From Apricaphanius iberus (lineage: Eukaryota > Chordata > Actinopteri > Cyprinodontiformes > Aphaniidae), in NCBI GenBank assembly GCA_028564705.1, contig JAPXFQ010000355.1, positions 277,061 through 341,060 on the forward strand: a stretch of 64,000 bases of DNA. The letters are read 5' to 3'. Within the stretch, counting starts at the first letter, position 1. Every line of letters starts with the position of its first letter. Both the position numbers and the translations under genes were made by a program. This document shows, one piece after another, positions 35,257 to 44,615 of this stretch. The notes beneath the pieces are model-generated. The model made no database searches and was not told the DNA's origin. It saw only the letters and a program-made list of their open reading frames with translations.

Positions 35257-35934
35257 GTTATACTTACTTTTGAATTAGTGATTACCAGTGAAGGACTGGT
35301 GGCCTGTTCGGGGCGTACCCCACCTCTCAACCAATGACGGCTGGAGCTTGGCAGATCTATACCAGTCTGCTACACGGTGCTAACATTTCTGAACAAACAG
35401 CACTAGGGAGGAACACACAAAGAAGCTTGAGATTTAAAGACATATTTAAAGCATTGGGAAGGGATATGTGGTAATACACCCAGAGCAGGATATCCAAATA
35501 TATCAAACATGTCTTTAAAGGGTTCAGTTTGCAACCTTGTGTTCCTAAAAACAGCAGAAAAACATGATAAAAAAAGGTAAAAAGTAAAACTATTGCTAAT
35601 CAGTCAGTGTCTTGTGGGTCCCAGGGCAAGGTGAGGCTCAGCCAGACGAAGAAAAAGAATAGAGGTTTTATGAGACCCTTCCACCTGTTTGGAGAGAGTC
35701 CAGCTCGTGCAGCATTCACAGCATTACAACAGACGGATGACGCCCTCCGCAAACGCCTTTGCCTCTAGAACCAAAATGTTGGAGATAGGCCTGAAATTCT
35801 GTTGATCCGGAGCCCAGAAAAGCGTCGGGTATCAGGATCCAGGCTGAGAGCGTGGAAAGAAGGCCACATCTCTCTGGGGGTCGCCACTGCTTTCCTGCTT
35901 CCTGTACATCACCAAGATAAGGCGGACTCCTACT
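35257..35934. other. unassigned sequence
   Basis: No gene or repeat supported between the repeat end and the L2 insertion site. Confidence 0.4.
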
Positions 35935-35949
35935 CATGTTCCTATTAAT

Positions 35950-37086
35950 TCAATTTCAATTCAATTTTCAATTCAGTTTATTTATATAGCGCCATTTCAC
36001 AACAGATGTCATCTCAAGGCACTTTACAAAAAGAGTTATTACAATACAATGTTTAGTGTAGAAATTACAGAACCACAGAAGATTGCGTCGTGGAATTCTC
36101 AGCAATCCCTCATACTGAGCAAGCATGCAGCGACAGTGGGAAGGAAAAACTCCCTTTTAACAGGAAGAAACCTCCGGCAGAACCAGGCTCAGCACAAGCG
36201 GTTATCTGCCGCGACCGTCTGTGGCTTGGAGAATACATAACAGAGACACAGAAAGAGCAATAGAACTGATGCAGAAGTTTGTTGCAGGACGTGGAGAATT
36301 TTCCGTCACTGCAATGCCATCTTAGTCAGGGTCGTCAAGCAGGGCTAATCCGGAGCACCTACTATAATAGAAAACAGGTTAGTGCTTGAATTGACAGCAC
36401 ATCATGCAGTTGGGGAGAAGTAGGAGAGAAAGTAGGAACAGACCCTAATAATGTCCTCCAACAGCCTAGCCTAAAGCAGCATAGCTACTAACATTAACCT
36501 GTCTCCTAGCTACTAGGAGACCTGGCTACCAACACTCTGTCTGAGTCCTCCTGATCGAGGCCTTAGCCCGTGGACGGTGTAGGGCCGGTAACGGCCCCCG
36601 TCATGCCGGGGTCTTCTCGGAGTCGGGTTGTTTGAGATGCAGCCCAAAGTGGGTGGTAAACTCCATCTAAGGCTAAATACCGGCACGAGACCGATAGTCG
36701 ACAACTATCTTAAGGAAAAATAGACAGAACTGAGAGGACAGAGTTGAAGAGGGCGAGAAACGTTTAAGAGATAAACGGGTGGGGTCCGCACAGTCTGCCC
36801 GGGGGATTCAACCCGGCAGGTAATGGGCGGCCGCACTGTGCGGGAGGATCCCCTTGAGGGACCTCTCTCCGGCGCTGGCTGGCCCCTGTGGGGCACATTT
36901 CTTCCGCGGCGGTAAGCCGCGACCGGCTCCGGATCTTTACCTGGCTTACATTAATCTATCTCTACCTAGCTACTCTACCTCTTCCTATCTCTTCCTAACT
37001 TTTGACACTCTGCCTGACTACTAACATTAACCTGTCTCTTCCTATCTACCTGTCTGACCTGACTCTAACTACCTATAAACATATCT
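35950..37086 (-). other. L2 3' UTR and tail
   Basis: Contains the segment around 36,130-36,230 (gggaaggaaaaactcccttt, aggaagaaacctccggcag) often found in fish L2 3' regions, and the terminal 'ctatataaataaactgaatt' stem-tail region that the reverse transcriptase is expected to recognise. The corresponding region of the truncated copy at ~49,810-49,870 shares 'atctcaaggc.ctttacaa'. Confidence 0.75.
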
Positions 37087-40000
37087 CTAACTGTAAGCTT
37101 TGTCAAAGAGGAAAGTTTTTAGCCTAGTTTTAAAGATAGACAAATTGTCTGCTTCACGAACCAACCCTGGGAGCCGGTTCCATAGGAGGGGAGCCTGATA
37201 GCTGAAAGATCTGCCACCCATTCTACTTTTAGAAATCCTAGGAACTACCAGTAAACCTGCAGTCTGAGAGCGAAGGTCTCTGTTAGGAACATATGGAACA
37301 ATCAGGTCTCTTATGTATGATGGAGCTAGATTATTAAGGGCTTTATATGTCAGAAGGAGGATCTTGAATTCTATTCTAGATTTTACTGGGAGCCAGTGAA
37401 GAGAAGCTAAAACAGGGGAAATGTGATCTCTTCTTTTAATATTCATCAGAATCCTAGCAGCAGCATTTTGAACTAACTGAAGACTTTTAATTGTATTCTG
37501 TGGACTACCTGATAATAGACAGTTACAGTAATCCAGCCTTGAAGTAACAAAGGCATGGACTAGTTTTTCAGCATCATTCCTGGACAGGATGGTTCTAATT
37601 TTTGCAATATTCCTAAGGTGAAAAAAGGAAATCCTACAGACTTCTTTAATGTGAGTTCTAAATGACATATCTTGGTCAAAAATGACACCGAGGTTTTTTG
37701 CTTTATTACTGGAGGCTAATTTAATGCCGTCCAGGTGAAGGGGCTGACTAAGTAGTTTCTTTTTCAGAGCTTCTGGTCCAAAGACGACAACTTCTGTTTT
37801 ATCAGAATTTAGAAGCAAGAAGTTTAGAGTCATCCAAGTTTTTATGTCTTCCAGACATGCCTGTAGTCTACCTAACTGATTGGATTCATCAGGATTAATG
37901 GATAGATATAGCTGTGTATCATCTGCGTAACTATGGAATTTTATCCCATGCTGCCTAATTATTTTACCAATAGGAAGCATATATATAGTAAAGAGAATCG
38001 GCCCAAGCACTGAACCCTGTGGTACTCCGCAAGTAACTATTGAGGTTGAGGAAGATCTATTGTTTACCTGAACAAACTGAAATCTGTTAGACAAATAAGA
38101 TTTAAACCAACCTAGTGCTGTTCCTATTATACCGACACTTTGAAGCCTTTCTATGAGAATATTGTGGTCAACAGTGTCAAAGGCAGCACTGAGATCTAAC
38201 AGGACCAGAATGGTCACCAGTCCATTGTCTGAGGCTATGAGAATATCATTAGTAACCTTCACCAGAGCTGTTTCAGTGCTGTGATGAGCTCTAAAGCCTG
38301 ACTGAAACTTCTCAAACAGCTCATTATTGTTTAAATGCTCACATATCTGGTGTGCAACTATTTTCTCAAGAATTTTAGATAAGAAGGGAAGATTAGATAT
38401 CGGTCTATAGTTAATTAAGTCGTTTTGATCAAGAGAGGGTTTCTTAAGTAGAGGTTTAATTACAGCAATCTTAAACTCCTGTGGTACATATCCATTGACT
38501 AAGGATAGATTCATTATATTTAAAATTGGAGCAGCGATCAGAGGGAAAACTTCTTTTAAGAGTTTAGTTGGGATTGGGTCTAAAACGCAAGTTGAAGGTT
38601 TAGATGAAGCTAATAATTTTAGTACATCACAAAGTTCGGCTGCATTAAAGCAGTTTAAGCATATATTAGGTTCCACCATTTTTGAGGCTGCCTCATTAAC
38701 TAAGGAGGAAGCAAGCATATTGGGAAGGTTCCCAATTATCTTATTCTTTATGGAGTCTATTTTATTTATAAAGAATTGCATGAAGTCGTCACTGCTTAGA
38801 GCTTGGGGAATGGTTGGCTCGATAGAGCTATGATCCTGTGTGAGTTTGGCAACTGTATTAAAAAGAAACCTAGGATTATTTTTATTCTCCTCGATTAAAG
38901 ATGAATAATATGCTGTTCTAGCTGTGTGAAGGCTCTTTTTATATAGCAATAAACTATTTTTCCATATTAAAAAGGAATCATGTAAATGCGTGGAGCGCCA
39001 TTTTCTCTCTAGTTTTCTAACATTCTGCTTTAGGGTACGTAGCTCTAAATTAAACCAGGGAGTTAATCTTCTATGGCTAGCCACCTTCCTTTTCAAGGGG
39101 GCAACTTTGTCTATTGCCCGACGCAGGGAGGAATTAACGCTATGAACTAAAATGTCAAGTTGTGAGGGGTCACGAGTTAAATCACTGTTTTCTGTTCTGC
39201 ATTTATAAACTGAGGAAATTAAAGTTGGAAGAGCTTCTTTAAAATTTGCTACAGCGTTGTCTGATAACGTTCTGGTATAATGAAGTTTTCTTTCAGGTTT
39301 GATATGATCCATTAGAGTAAGTTTAAAAGTGATAAGGAAATGATCAGACAGGATAGGGTTATGTGGAAAGACTGTTATTTCTTCACAGTCAATGCCATAA
39401 GTCAGCACAAGATCTAAAGTGTGGTGACAAGAATGTGTTGGTCCCTGCACATTTTGAGTAAAGCCTATTGAGTCTAGGATAGTGTTAAAAGCTGTATTTA
39501 GACTATCACTTTCATTATCAACATGAATATTGAAGTCTCCGACTATAATGACTTTATCAGTGTTTAAAACTAAGTCAGATAGAAAATCTGAAATCTGATC
39601 TAAAAATTGAGAATAAGGTCCTGGTGGACGATATAAGACCACAAACAAAAGTGGCTTTACTGCTTTGTTATGTGTATGAGGAAAGCTAAAAACTAGATGC
39701 TCAAAGGAACTGTAACTATTATTTTTTTGGAGATTAATTAGTAAATCGGAATGAAAGATAGTTGCTACTCCACCTCCTCGACCAGTACTTCGAGGGACAC
39801 TAAAGTTTAAGTAGCTAGGGGGAGTTGACTCATTTATTGTGACATGGTCCTCTTCCTGCAACCATGTCTCTGCAAGACAAAACAAATCAATATTATTTTC
39901 ACAAATTAAGTCATTTACCAAGAGTGTTTTTGAGGGGAGAGATCTTATGTTTAGTAAACCACATTTAATTGATTTGTTTTTATGTTCAGTCCGAGTTTTA

Positions 40001-40161
40001 TTTATCTTTATGAGATTTTTATACTTTGCTCTAGTAGCATTAACTTTTAATTCATTAGTTTTGGGTAGTGGACGGGAAACTATCTCTATAGGGTAGTGGG
40101 TGGGTGGCAGTCCCTGTTCCTTGACCTGGACTCTGGGTTCCCTGAGCTGGACTCTGGGTTG
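37087..40161 (-). CDS. L2 ORF2: APE endonuclease and reverse transcriptase
   Basis: A 1,024-codon open frame counted from the codon after the ORF1 stop. The N-terminal apurinic-type endonuclease motifs are LLNIRSL (residues ~69-75), CLAETWL (~95-101), [15 protein letters not shown] and SDHFLITF. Reverse transcriptase motifs follow: [50 protein letters not shown] and the catalytic YADD (~745-748). The post-RT region holds [14 protein letters not shown] and [14 protein letters not shown]. It should nick target DNA and copy the element RNA by target-primed reverse transcription. The first in-frame ATG is at 39312, 284 codons in and beyond the endonuclease, so expression needs readthrough, reinitiation or a non-AUG start. 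Confidence 0.9.
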   Translation of the reverse strand, partial: QPRVQLREPRVQVKEQGLPPTHYPIEIVSRPLPKTNELKVNATRAKYKNLIKINKTRTEHKNKSIKCGLLNIRSLPSKTLLVNDLICENNIDLFCLAETWLQEEDHVTINESTPPSYLNFSVPRSTGRGGGVATIFHSDLLINLQKNNSYSSFEHLVFSFPHTHNKAVKPLLFVVLYRPPGPYSQFLDQISDFLSDLVLNTDKVIIVGDFNIHVDNESDSLNTAFNTILDSIGFTQNVQGPTHSCHHTLDLVLTYGIDCEEITVFPHNPILSDHFLITFKLTLMDHIKPERKLHYTRTLSDNAVANFKEALPTLISSVYKCRTENSDLTRDPSQLDILVHSVNSSLRRAIDKVAPLKRKVASHRRLTPWFNLELRTLKQNVRKLERKWRSTHLHDSFLIWKNSLLLYKKSLHTARTAYYSSLIEENKNNPRFLFNTVAKLTQDHSSIEPTIPQALSSDDFMQFFINKIDSIKNKIIGNLPNMLASSLVNEAASKMVEPNICLNCFNAAELCDVLKLLASSKPSTCVLDPIPTKLLKEVFPLIAAPILNIMNLSLVNGYVPQEFKIAVIKPLLKKPSLDQNDLINYRPISNLPFLSKILEKIVAHQICEHLNNNELFEKFQSGFRAHHSTETALVKVTNDILIASDNGLVTILVLLDLSAAFDTVDHNILIERLQSVGIIGTALGWFKSYLSNRFQFVQVNNRSSSTSIVTCGVPQGSVLGPILFTIYMLPIGKIIRQHGIKFHSYADDTQLYLSINPDESNQLGRLQACLEDIKTWMTLNFLLLNSDKTEVVVFGPEALKKKLLSQPLHLDGIKLASSNKAKNLGVIFDQDMSFRTHIKEVCRISFFHLRNIAKIRTILSRNDAEKLVHAFVTSRLDYCNCLLSGSPQNTIKSLQLVQNAAARILMNIKRRDHISPVLASLHWLPVKSRIEFKILLLTYKALNNLAPSYIRDLIVPYVPNRDLRSQTAGLLVVPRISKSRMGGRSFSYQAPLLWNRLPGLVREADNLSIFKTRLKTFLFDKAYS

Positions 40162-41058
40162 TCACGGCTTTGGGGAACTAGAGATAACCCTATCAATGTT
40201 CCTGGAAAGAAGCGAAGCTCCGTCCTCGGTGGGATGGATGCCGTCTCTACGTAACAGTCCAGGTTTTCCCCAGAAGGCCCCCCAGTTATCAATGTAGCCC
40301 ACATCGTTTTCTGGACACCACCTTGACAACCAAAGGTGGAACGAAAGCATACGGCTGTACATGTCATCGCTAGTACGATCAGGCAGGGGACCAGAAAAAA
40401 TTACAGAGTCAGACATCTTTTTGGCAGCCCTACACACCGAAGCTACGCTAATTTTAGTGACCTCCGACTGCCGTCGCCGGGTGTCATTGCCACCAGCATG
40501 GATAACGATCCTGCTATACCGCCGTTTGTCCTTGGCCAAAAGCTTCAGATGGGACCTAATGTCCGCAGCCCTGGCCCCTGGAAGGCATTTGACGGTGGTC
40601 TTTCGTGTCTCTGGAGCCACATTCCTAACTATGGAGCTGCCAATTACAAGAATCGGCCTCTCCTGCTCGGCGGGTGCGTCGCTGAGCGGGGCGAACCTAT
40701 TGTTCAGAGAAAGGGGCTGGAGGTTGGCCGCGGACTGGGGTCTGGCGCTAATCTTCCTACGAACCGTCACCCAGCTCGCCTGAGGTCCCGGCTGCACGGG
40801 AGCTGTTGAAGGACGGCTAGGTCCTGTCCTAGTTGACTCCGCGCTAGCTACTGCTGGGCCTGGCTGTTCTACAGCGCGGAGCCGGGCCTCTAGCTCAGAA
40901 ACCCTCGCCTCCAAAGCTACAAAAATGCTGCACTTATTACACCTACCAACTTCACTAAATGAGGCGGAGGAGTAACTAAACATCTGACAGAGAGAGCAGG
41001 AAAGAGGAGGAGGTGTAGAGAGAGATGGAGGGACAAGAGAGAAAGCTGCCGAAGCCAT
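40162..41058 (-). CDS. L2 ORF1: zinc-cluster, coiled-coil, SGNH-esterase protein
   Basis: A 298-codon frame from ATG (41056-41058) to TGA (40162-40164). Residues 21-43 hold C-x2-C-x15-C-x2-C, a zinc-binding-like cluster. Residues ~46-65 (ALEARVSELEARLRAVEQ) form a coiled coil likely to drive multimerisation. After a Pro/Ser-rich linker, residues ~134-298 look like an SGNH/GDSL hydrolase, with IGSSIVRN (Ser141/142), Gly161 in LPGA, Asn191 in HAGGNDT, and Asp272 and His275 in DGIHPT. Esterase-type ORF1 proteins are known from CR1/L2-group LINEs and are thought to bind RNA and perhaps lipid membranes. All four catalytic positions are present. The following frame (ORF2) continues in register after the TGA. 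Confidence 0.85.
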   Translation of the reverse strand: MASAAFSLVPPSLSTPPPLSCSLCQMFSYSSASFSEVGRCNKCSIFVALEARVSELEARLRAVEQPGPAVASAESTRTGPSRPSTAPVQPGPQASWVTVRRKISARPQSAANLQPLSLNNRFAPLSDAPAEQERPILVIGSSIVRNVAPETRKTTVKCLPGARAADIRSHLKLLAKDKRRYSRIVIHAGGNDTRRRQSEVTKISVASVCRAAKKMSDSVIFSGPLPDRTSDDMYSRMLSFHLWLSRWCPENDVGYIDNWGAFWGKPGLLRRDGIHPTEDGASLLSRNIDRVISSSPKP

Positions 41059-41361
41059 GCTAGCCGTAAAGCTAAGCTAACCAAGCGGTACCTTACCTTA
41101 CCTAAAAACAAAGTAATTAACCCAGTAAAACGCTTAAAGAGTCCTAAACCGTGAAGAAACTTAACGTTTTAATGTGTTTGTGTGTTAAGCAACTCAGAAA
41201 AAACTTATTGACAGAGAAAGTTAGATCAGTTCAAGAGAGAGAGAAACACCGACTTGCTACAAACGAGTTAGTCACAAAACAGGAAATGACGCGATACGTC
41301 TTACCAATGCGATACCTCTCCAACAAGTTCCTATTAATCTGAATAGATTAATAGGAACATG

Positions 41362-41699
41362 ACCTCTGGCAGCCTGGATGGTTCCCTTTGGTCAATACGA
41401 AGGGTAATTAAGAATAACTGTAAGTGAGCCGCTAATGGGCTCTCAGTGGGCTCTGATTATTATTATTTTTTAAACACAACTTTTTTTAGGCAGACTGTAG
41501 CTGCTGGGAGCTTTGCCACAATGTCAGCATTATCAGCTAAATTAAAGCAACATGAAACACGGCAAGCTAAGGTTTCAGCATTCAAGCGCTGCTTTTTAAT
41601 GAACCTAAAAAAGGTTTGACTCTGAAGAATAAGATTCTGTTGCAACTGGTTCCTACAATCTGAAAGCGACGTCTCTAACCACACAATTTCACCAGGCCA
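41362..41699. other. unassigned sequence
   Basis: No gene or repeat supported. Confidence 0.4.
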
Positions 41700-41769
41700 A
41701 TCCCTGGTGTAAAGTGGTCATCCGGCTGTAAAAGCGCTATACAAATACCTTTTTTTTTTTTTTTTTTTG
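41700..41769 (+). mobile_element. LINE/SINE-type 3' tail with T-run
   Basis: 'tgtaaaagcgctatacaaat', followed by acc and ~19 T, resembles the terminal 'gcgctatataaata' stem of L2-group LINEs and the SINEs that borrow it. The body upstream was not recognised. The T-run abuts the duplicated segment starting at 41771. Confidence 0.4.
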
Positions 41770-41770
41770 T

Positions 41771-42075
41771 CACCCTACCATTCACCCATACTCTACCCCA
41801 CCCTAACATTCACTCATTCTCTACCCTAGCATGTACACTGCAAAAAAAGATGTGTTGATGCAAAAAAAGATGTGTTAAAAAAGACACATGTCCTGTAAAA
41901 TAAATGCTCCAGTTAAGCTTTTAATTTATTTGTATGCACCTATTGATATGTATTCTTTTTGTTGCTTAATGTATATTCGATTTTTCTGTTTCCATTTACC
42001 CAAACGCTATCCTTCCATTTACCCATACTCTATCGTACCATTTACCCATATTCTACCCCACCCTACCATTTACCA
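41771..42075 (+). repeat. 305-bp segmental duplicate (copy 1)
   Basis: Compared by eye, base-identical to 47199-47503 (constant offset 5,428). It includes 'ctgcaaaaaaagatgtgttg' and two minisatellite half-units at its right edge. The copy here carries only about one minisatellite unit before diverging into unrelated sequence. Confidence 0.85.
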
Positions 42076-42751
42076 TTTTTTGTCTAAGTGGGGTAAAATC
42101 TAAAGTTTTCAACACTTTTTGAAATAAACATAAAGATACATAAAATTATTGTGTACAGAATTGGTAGAAGCCTGAAAGGGCTTTTATAGAAACATATATA
42201 CAAATGGTGTCCACAAGGTCAGTATTTGCATTCCAAAACTTTGCACCATGAAATCTGATTGAGAATTGTTTTATATAGCGGAAGATGTAAATTTGAAGCT
42301 TTTCTAGTAGAGTAGCTGTGAATTTGAGCGTTAGTATTAATAACTATTTACATAAGAAGGCAAATTTGTGTCAAATAGAACTTTAAATACAAACAAATGA
42401 GAAATGTGTTAATATTAAAAATAATATCAAAAATATTCAACATTTGTACAGTACGTAATACACAATTACGCTGCAGCAGGACTGCCAGTCTGTGTTTTAC
42501 TGCGGCAGATCCGCTTGGCGCCGATGCTGCCGGGGCAGATTCGTCAGCATTTTATCATTACTTTGTTGTTAAGCCCTCAAATCGGCCTCGAACACAATCA
42601 AGAAGGACTTCCAAGGCGTTCGTGAGTCCAAGGAGAAACATGGGGAAATTACAGCTTTTGGAGCAGATTAAACTTTATTACAAGCGATATTTGTACTGCC
42701 CCAAGCACTCCCATTCTATGGATGTACGCTGACCAAAACTGGATATCTAAA
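42076..42751. other. unassigned sequence
   Basis: No supported gene. The 111-codon frame at 42397-42732 shows no motif. Confidence 0.4.
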
Positions 42752-43922
42752 TAGGGATGGGTACCGATATGAAGCGGTAGTAACCAGACCGAAAAGCAGC
42801 GTACATTTCAGTGCCTTATTTCGGTTCCTTTTCTCCCGGAGATGTTAAACACTGTGGATTCTGGGCCATGACTGTCAGCCTAGAGCACAGGTGTCAAACT
42901 CAAGGCCCGGGGGCCATAGCCATTTATGTGGCCCTCTAAACTCTAGAGGATCCGATTAATAGAAACTTTAACTTTTATTTATGTGCACCTAAATACTATT
43001 TTGTTAAATCAAATCAGTGTTTCTTTGAATAGTCCTAAATCACAACAGTGAGGAAAGACGTTCAGTTTTAATTCATTTTTATGACGTACTTGTTGAATAT
43101 TAAAAACATATATTTTTTTAATACTTTAACAGTTTGTTAAAGATGGTTTGATAAATACTTTTACTTAACCGGCCCTTTAAGGAAATGTATGACCTTGATA
43201 TGGCCCTGAAGGGAAATGAGCCTGACCCCCCTGGCCTAGAGCGATTCCCTCTATCACCAGACAAGGTAAACATGGCTATGTTTGTGCAAAAAAACTGCTA
43301 AAAGTTATGGCTTTTAAAAATAACGAAACCAATGCAGCTCGAATAATTCCTAGAATTAATTGTGGTGATATAAGTTCATAAGTTCATGCTCCGCTGTGTG
43401 TGATGCAGAGTTCAAATGCCCCGTATTAATGTTGATTTATGCTTGTTGGCTCACTGTATAGCTTCAGTACATTTCATAGTGAGATACGGCTGCGTTACAA
43501 ACATGAAATTATTAAGTTAAAGTGGCGTTTTCCGACTTAAATTAGTGCTAACTATTAGCGGAAGTAGCTGTGTGCATTTTCACAATATTTCCTGTTGTGT
43601 TGAATTGGAGAATCTGAGCGTTCACTTTTGGAAAATGCTAAATTATGACATTAGATTAGTTACATTTCATTAATGTTATATTTAATACTATAAACTTTTT
43701 TAGTCATATTTAGGAATTGTGATTAATTCACAGCTACCCTGTGATTAATTAGATTACAATTTTTTATTGTTTGACAGTCCTGCTAAAAATAAACAAAAAT
43801 AAGAGGGTTTTTTGGACGTTTTTTCCCCCCCAATCTTAAAGCACCCTTTAAGCAACTGCACCATTTCAAAAGTACCGGTTTGGCACCGGTATCGGATAAA
43901 ACCTAAATAATACCCACCCCTA
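42752..43922. mobile_element. TIR element 'tagggatgggta', with nested hAT
   Basis: Left end tagggatgggtaccgatat; right end tacccacccctа-type (reverse complement taggggtgggtatt). The right 120 bases match the fragment at 35131-35256. Removal of the nested insertion (42887-43233) leaves ~815 bp without coding capacity. The flanking TA could be the TIR tip or a 2-bp duplication, so the superfamily is not settled. Confidence 0.6.
42887..43233 (+). mobile_element. 347-bp non-autonomous hAT (Charlie-like)
   Basis: It starts caggtgtcaaactcaaggcc (at 42,888) and ends gagcctgacccccctg, the mirror of the 'caggggtgtcaaactc' TIR common in vertebrate hAT/Charlie families. The flanks gcctagagc at 42878-42886 and 43234-43242 contain the expected 8-bp duplication. 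It is inserted within the 42752-43922 element. Confidence 0.75.
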
Positions 43923-43934
43923 TGTATAAATACC

Positions 43935-44015
43935 GCTGAACGGCTCAAACTGACTCCAAACTTCTCAAGGTGAGTGAAAAAACATAAAATTTGCTAAAAA
44001 TAAGGTCCAGGTTAA
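43935..44015 (+). repeat. relative of the 13.3-kb fold-back arm
   Basis: 'ctccaaacttctcaaggtga' and 'aaataaggtccaggtt' parallel 'ctccaaacttgtctgggtga' and 'aaacaaggtccaggtt' at 13,322-13,380. This indicates a dispersed family. Confidence 0.5.
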
Positions 44016-44253
44016 AAGCGAAAAAACAAATTCCCCTTTTAATTCCCCAATTAAGCACGGTCTCTGATCTCTACATGACATATTCCCTAGTTGCATTTCT
44101 AAAAAGTAACTAATTAACCCTTATTACTAAAAAAATATATTCCCATCACAGTATGTACCTGTTTTGAAGAACAGCCCCTGTGTTTTCCTGACCTATTTAA
44201 GAGGTTCAAACACAATCCGCATCATTCTTTGATTGTTTCCTGCTCTTCGGAAG

Positions 44254-44504
44254 GGATCAGAGACGACCTGCCTCATCCAGTGGCTGCTGCCAAGATTTCA
44301 GAAGCAATCAAGGAAGTCGCATCCCATCTTTTTTGTATAGTTCTCCAGTGGGTTCAAGTGGACATGGAGCTTCTTCTATCTTTGTTCCACAGGCTGTTGA
44401 GTCTGATTGATCGTCCTCTCGCTGAGTCCGTTCAGCTTGAAGGTCCCCCTGAGACGAATGGTTTGATTTCCCAACTCGTCGCCATCTCGGCCCTCCTAAA
44501 ACAG
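44254..44504 (+). other. candidate internal exon of an unrecognised gene
   Basis: A pyrimidine-rich acceptor (tttgattgtttcctgctctt then cggaag|GG at 44253/44254) and a strong donor (AAACAG|GTACTG at 44504/44505) bound a 251-bp stretch. One frame is open across it with protein-like, helix-prone content: DDLPHPVAAAKISEAIKEVA, FCIVLQWVQVDMELLLSLFH, RLLSLIDRPLAESVQLEGPP, then ETNGLISQLVAISALLKQ. The open frame extends in both directions (44229-44615). I do not recognise the protein family. A TATA-like 'ctatttaagagg' at ~44,193 would alternatively allow a first exon. It could also be part of an undescribed repeat. Confidence 0.35.
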
Positions 44505-44615
44505 GTACTGATATTCATTCCTCGTTTTCTTTTAAATATTTTTTTAGGGATTTGTACAAGTGTTAACATCCATTACTACTCTTTACTTTGTGCTTTGTTT
44601 AGGATGCCTGGCTAA

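Larger units (their letters stand above)
35950..41326 (-). mobile_element. full-length L2/Maui-type LINE, apparently intact
   Basis: A 5,377-bp non-LTR retrotransposon. On the minus strand it has a ~270-bp 5' UTR (41059-41326), ORF1 (41058-40162), ORF2 in the same frame after one TGA (40161-37087) and a ~1.1-kb 3' UTR (35950-37086). It ends in 'gcgctatataaataaactga' and a short ttgaattgaa-type repeat tail, a signature of fish L2. No frameshift or internal stop was seen in either ORF. Matching 12-bp target duplications show a complete insertion. A truncated relative lies at 49.8-50.8 kb. Intact ORFs plus perfect duplications suggest recent mobility. Confidence 0.9.
35935..41361. repeat. L2 target site: 12-bp duplication inside a 17-bp-arm palindrome
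   Basis: gttcctattaat occurs at 35938-35949 and 41327-41338, directly abutting the LINE. Removing the element and one copy leaves catgttcctattaatct, a 4-base loop gaat, and agattaataggaacatg (41345-41361). This is a perfect inverted repeat with 17-base arms. The LINE therefore opened an existing palindrome. Confidence 0.9.

Noticed and set aside
38495..40809. Plus-strand open frames (38495-38833, 40336-40809, 40361-40783)
   Set aside because: They are antisense to the L2 ORFs and are explained by codon composition of the real genes.
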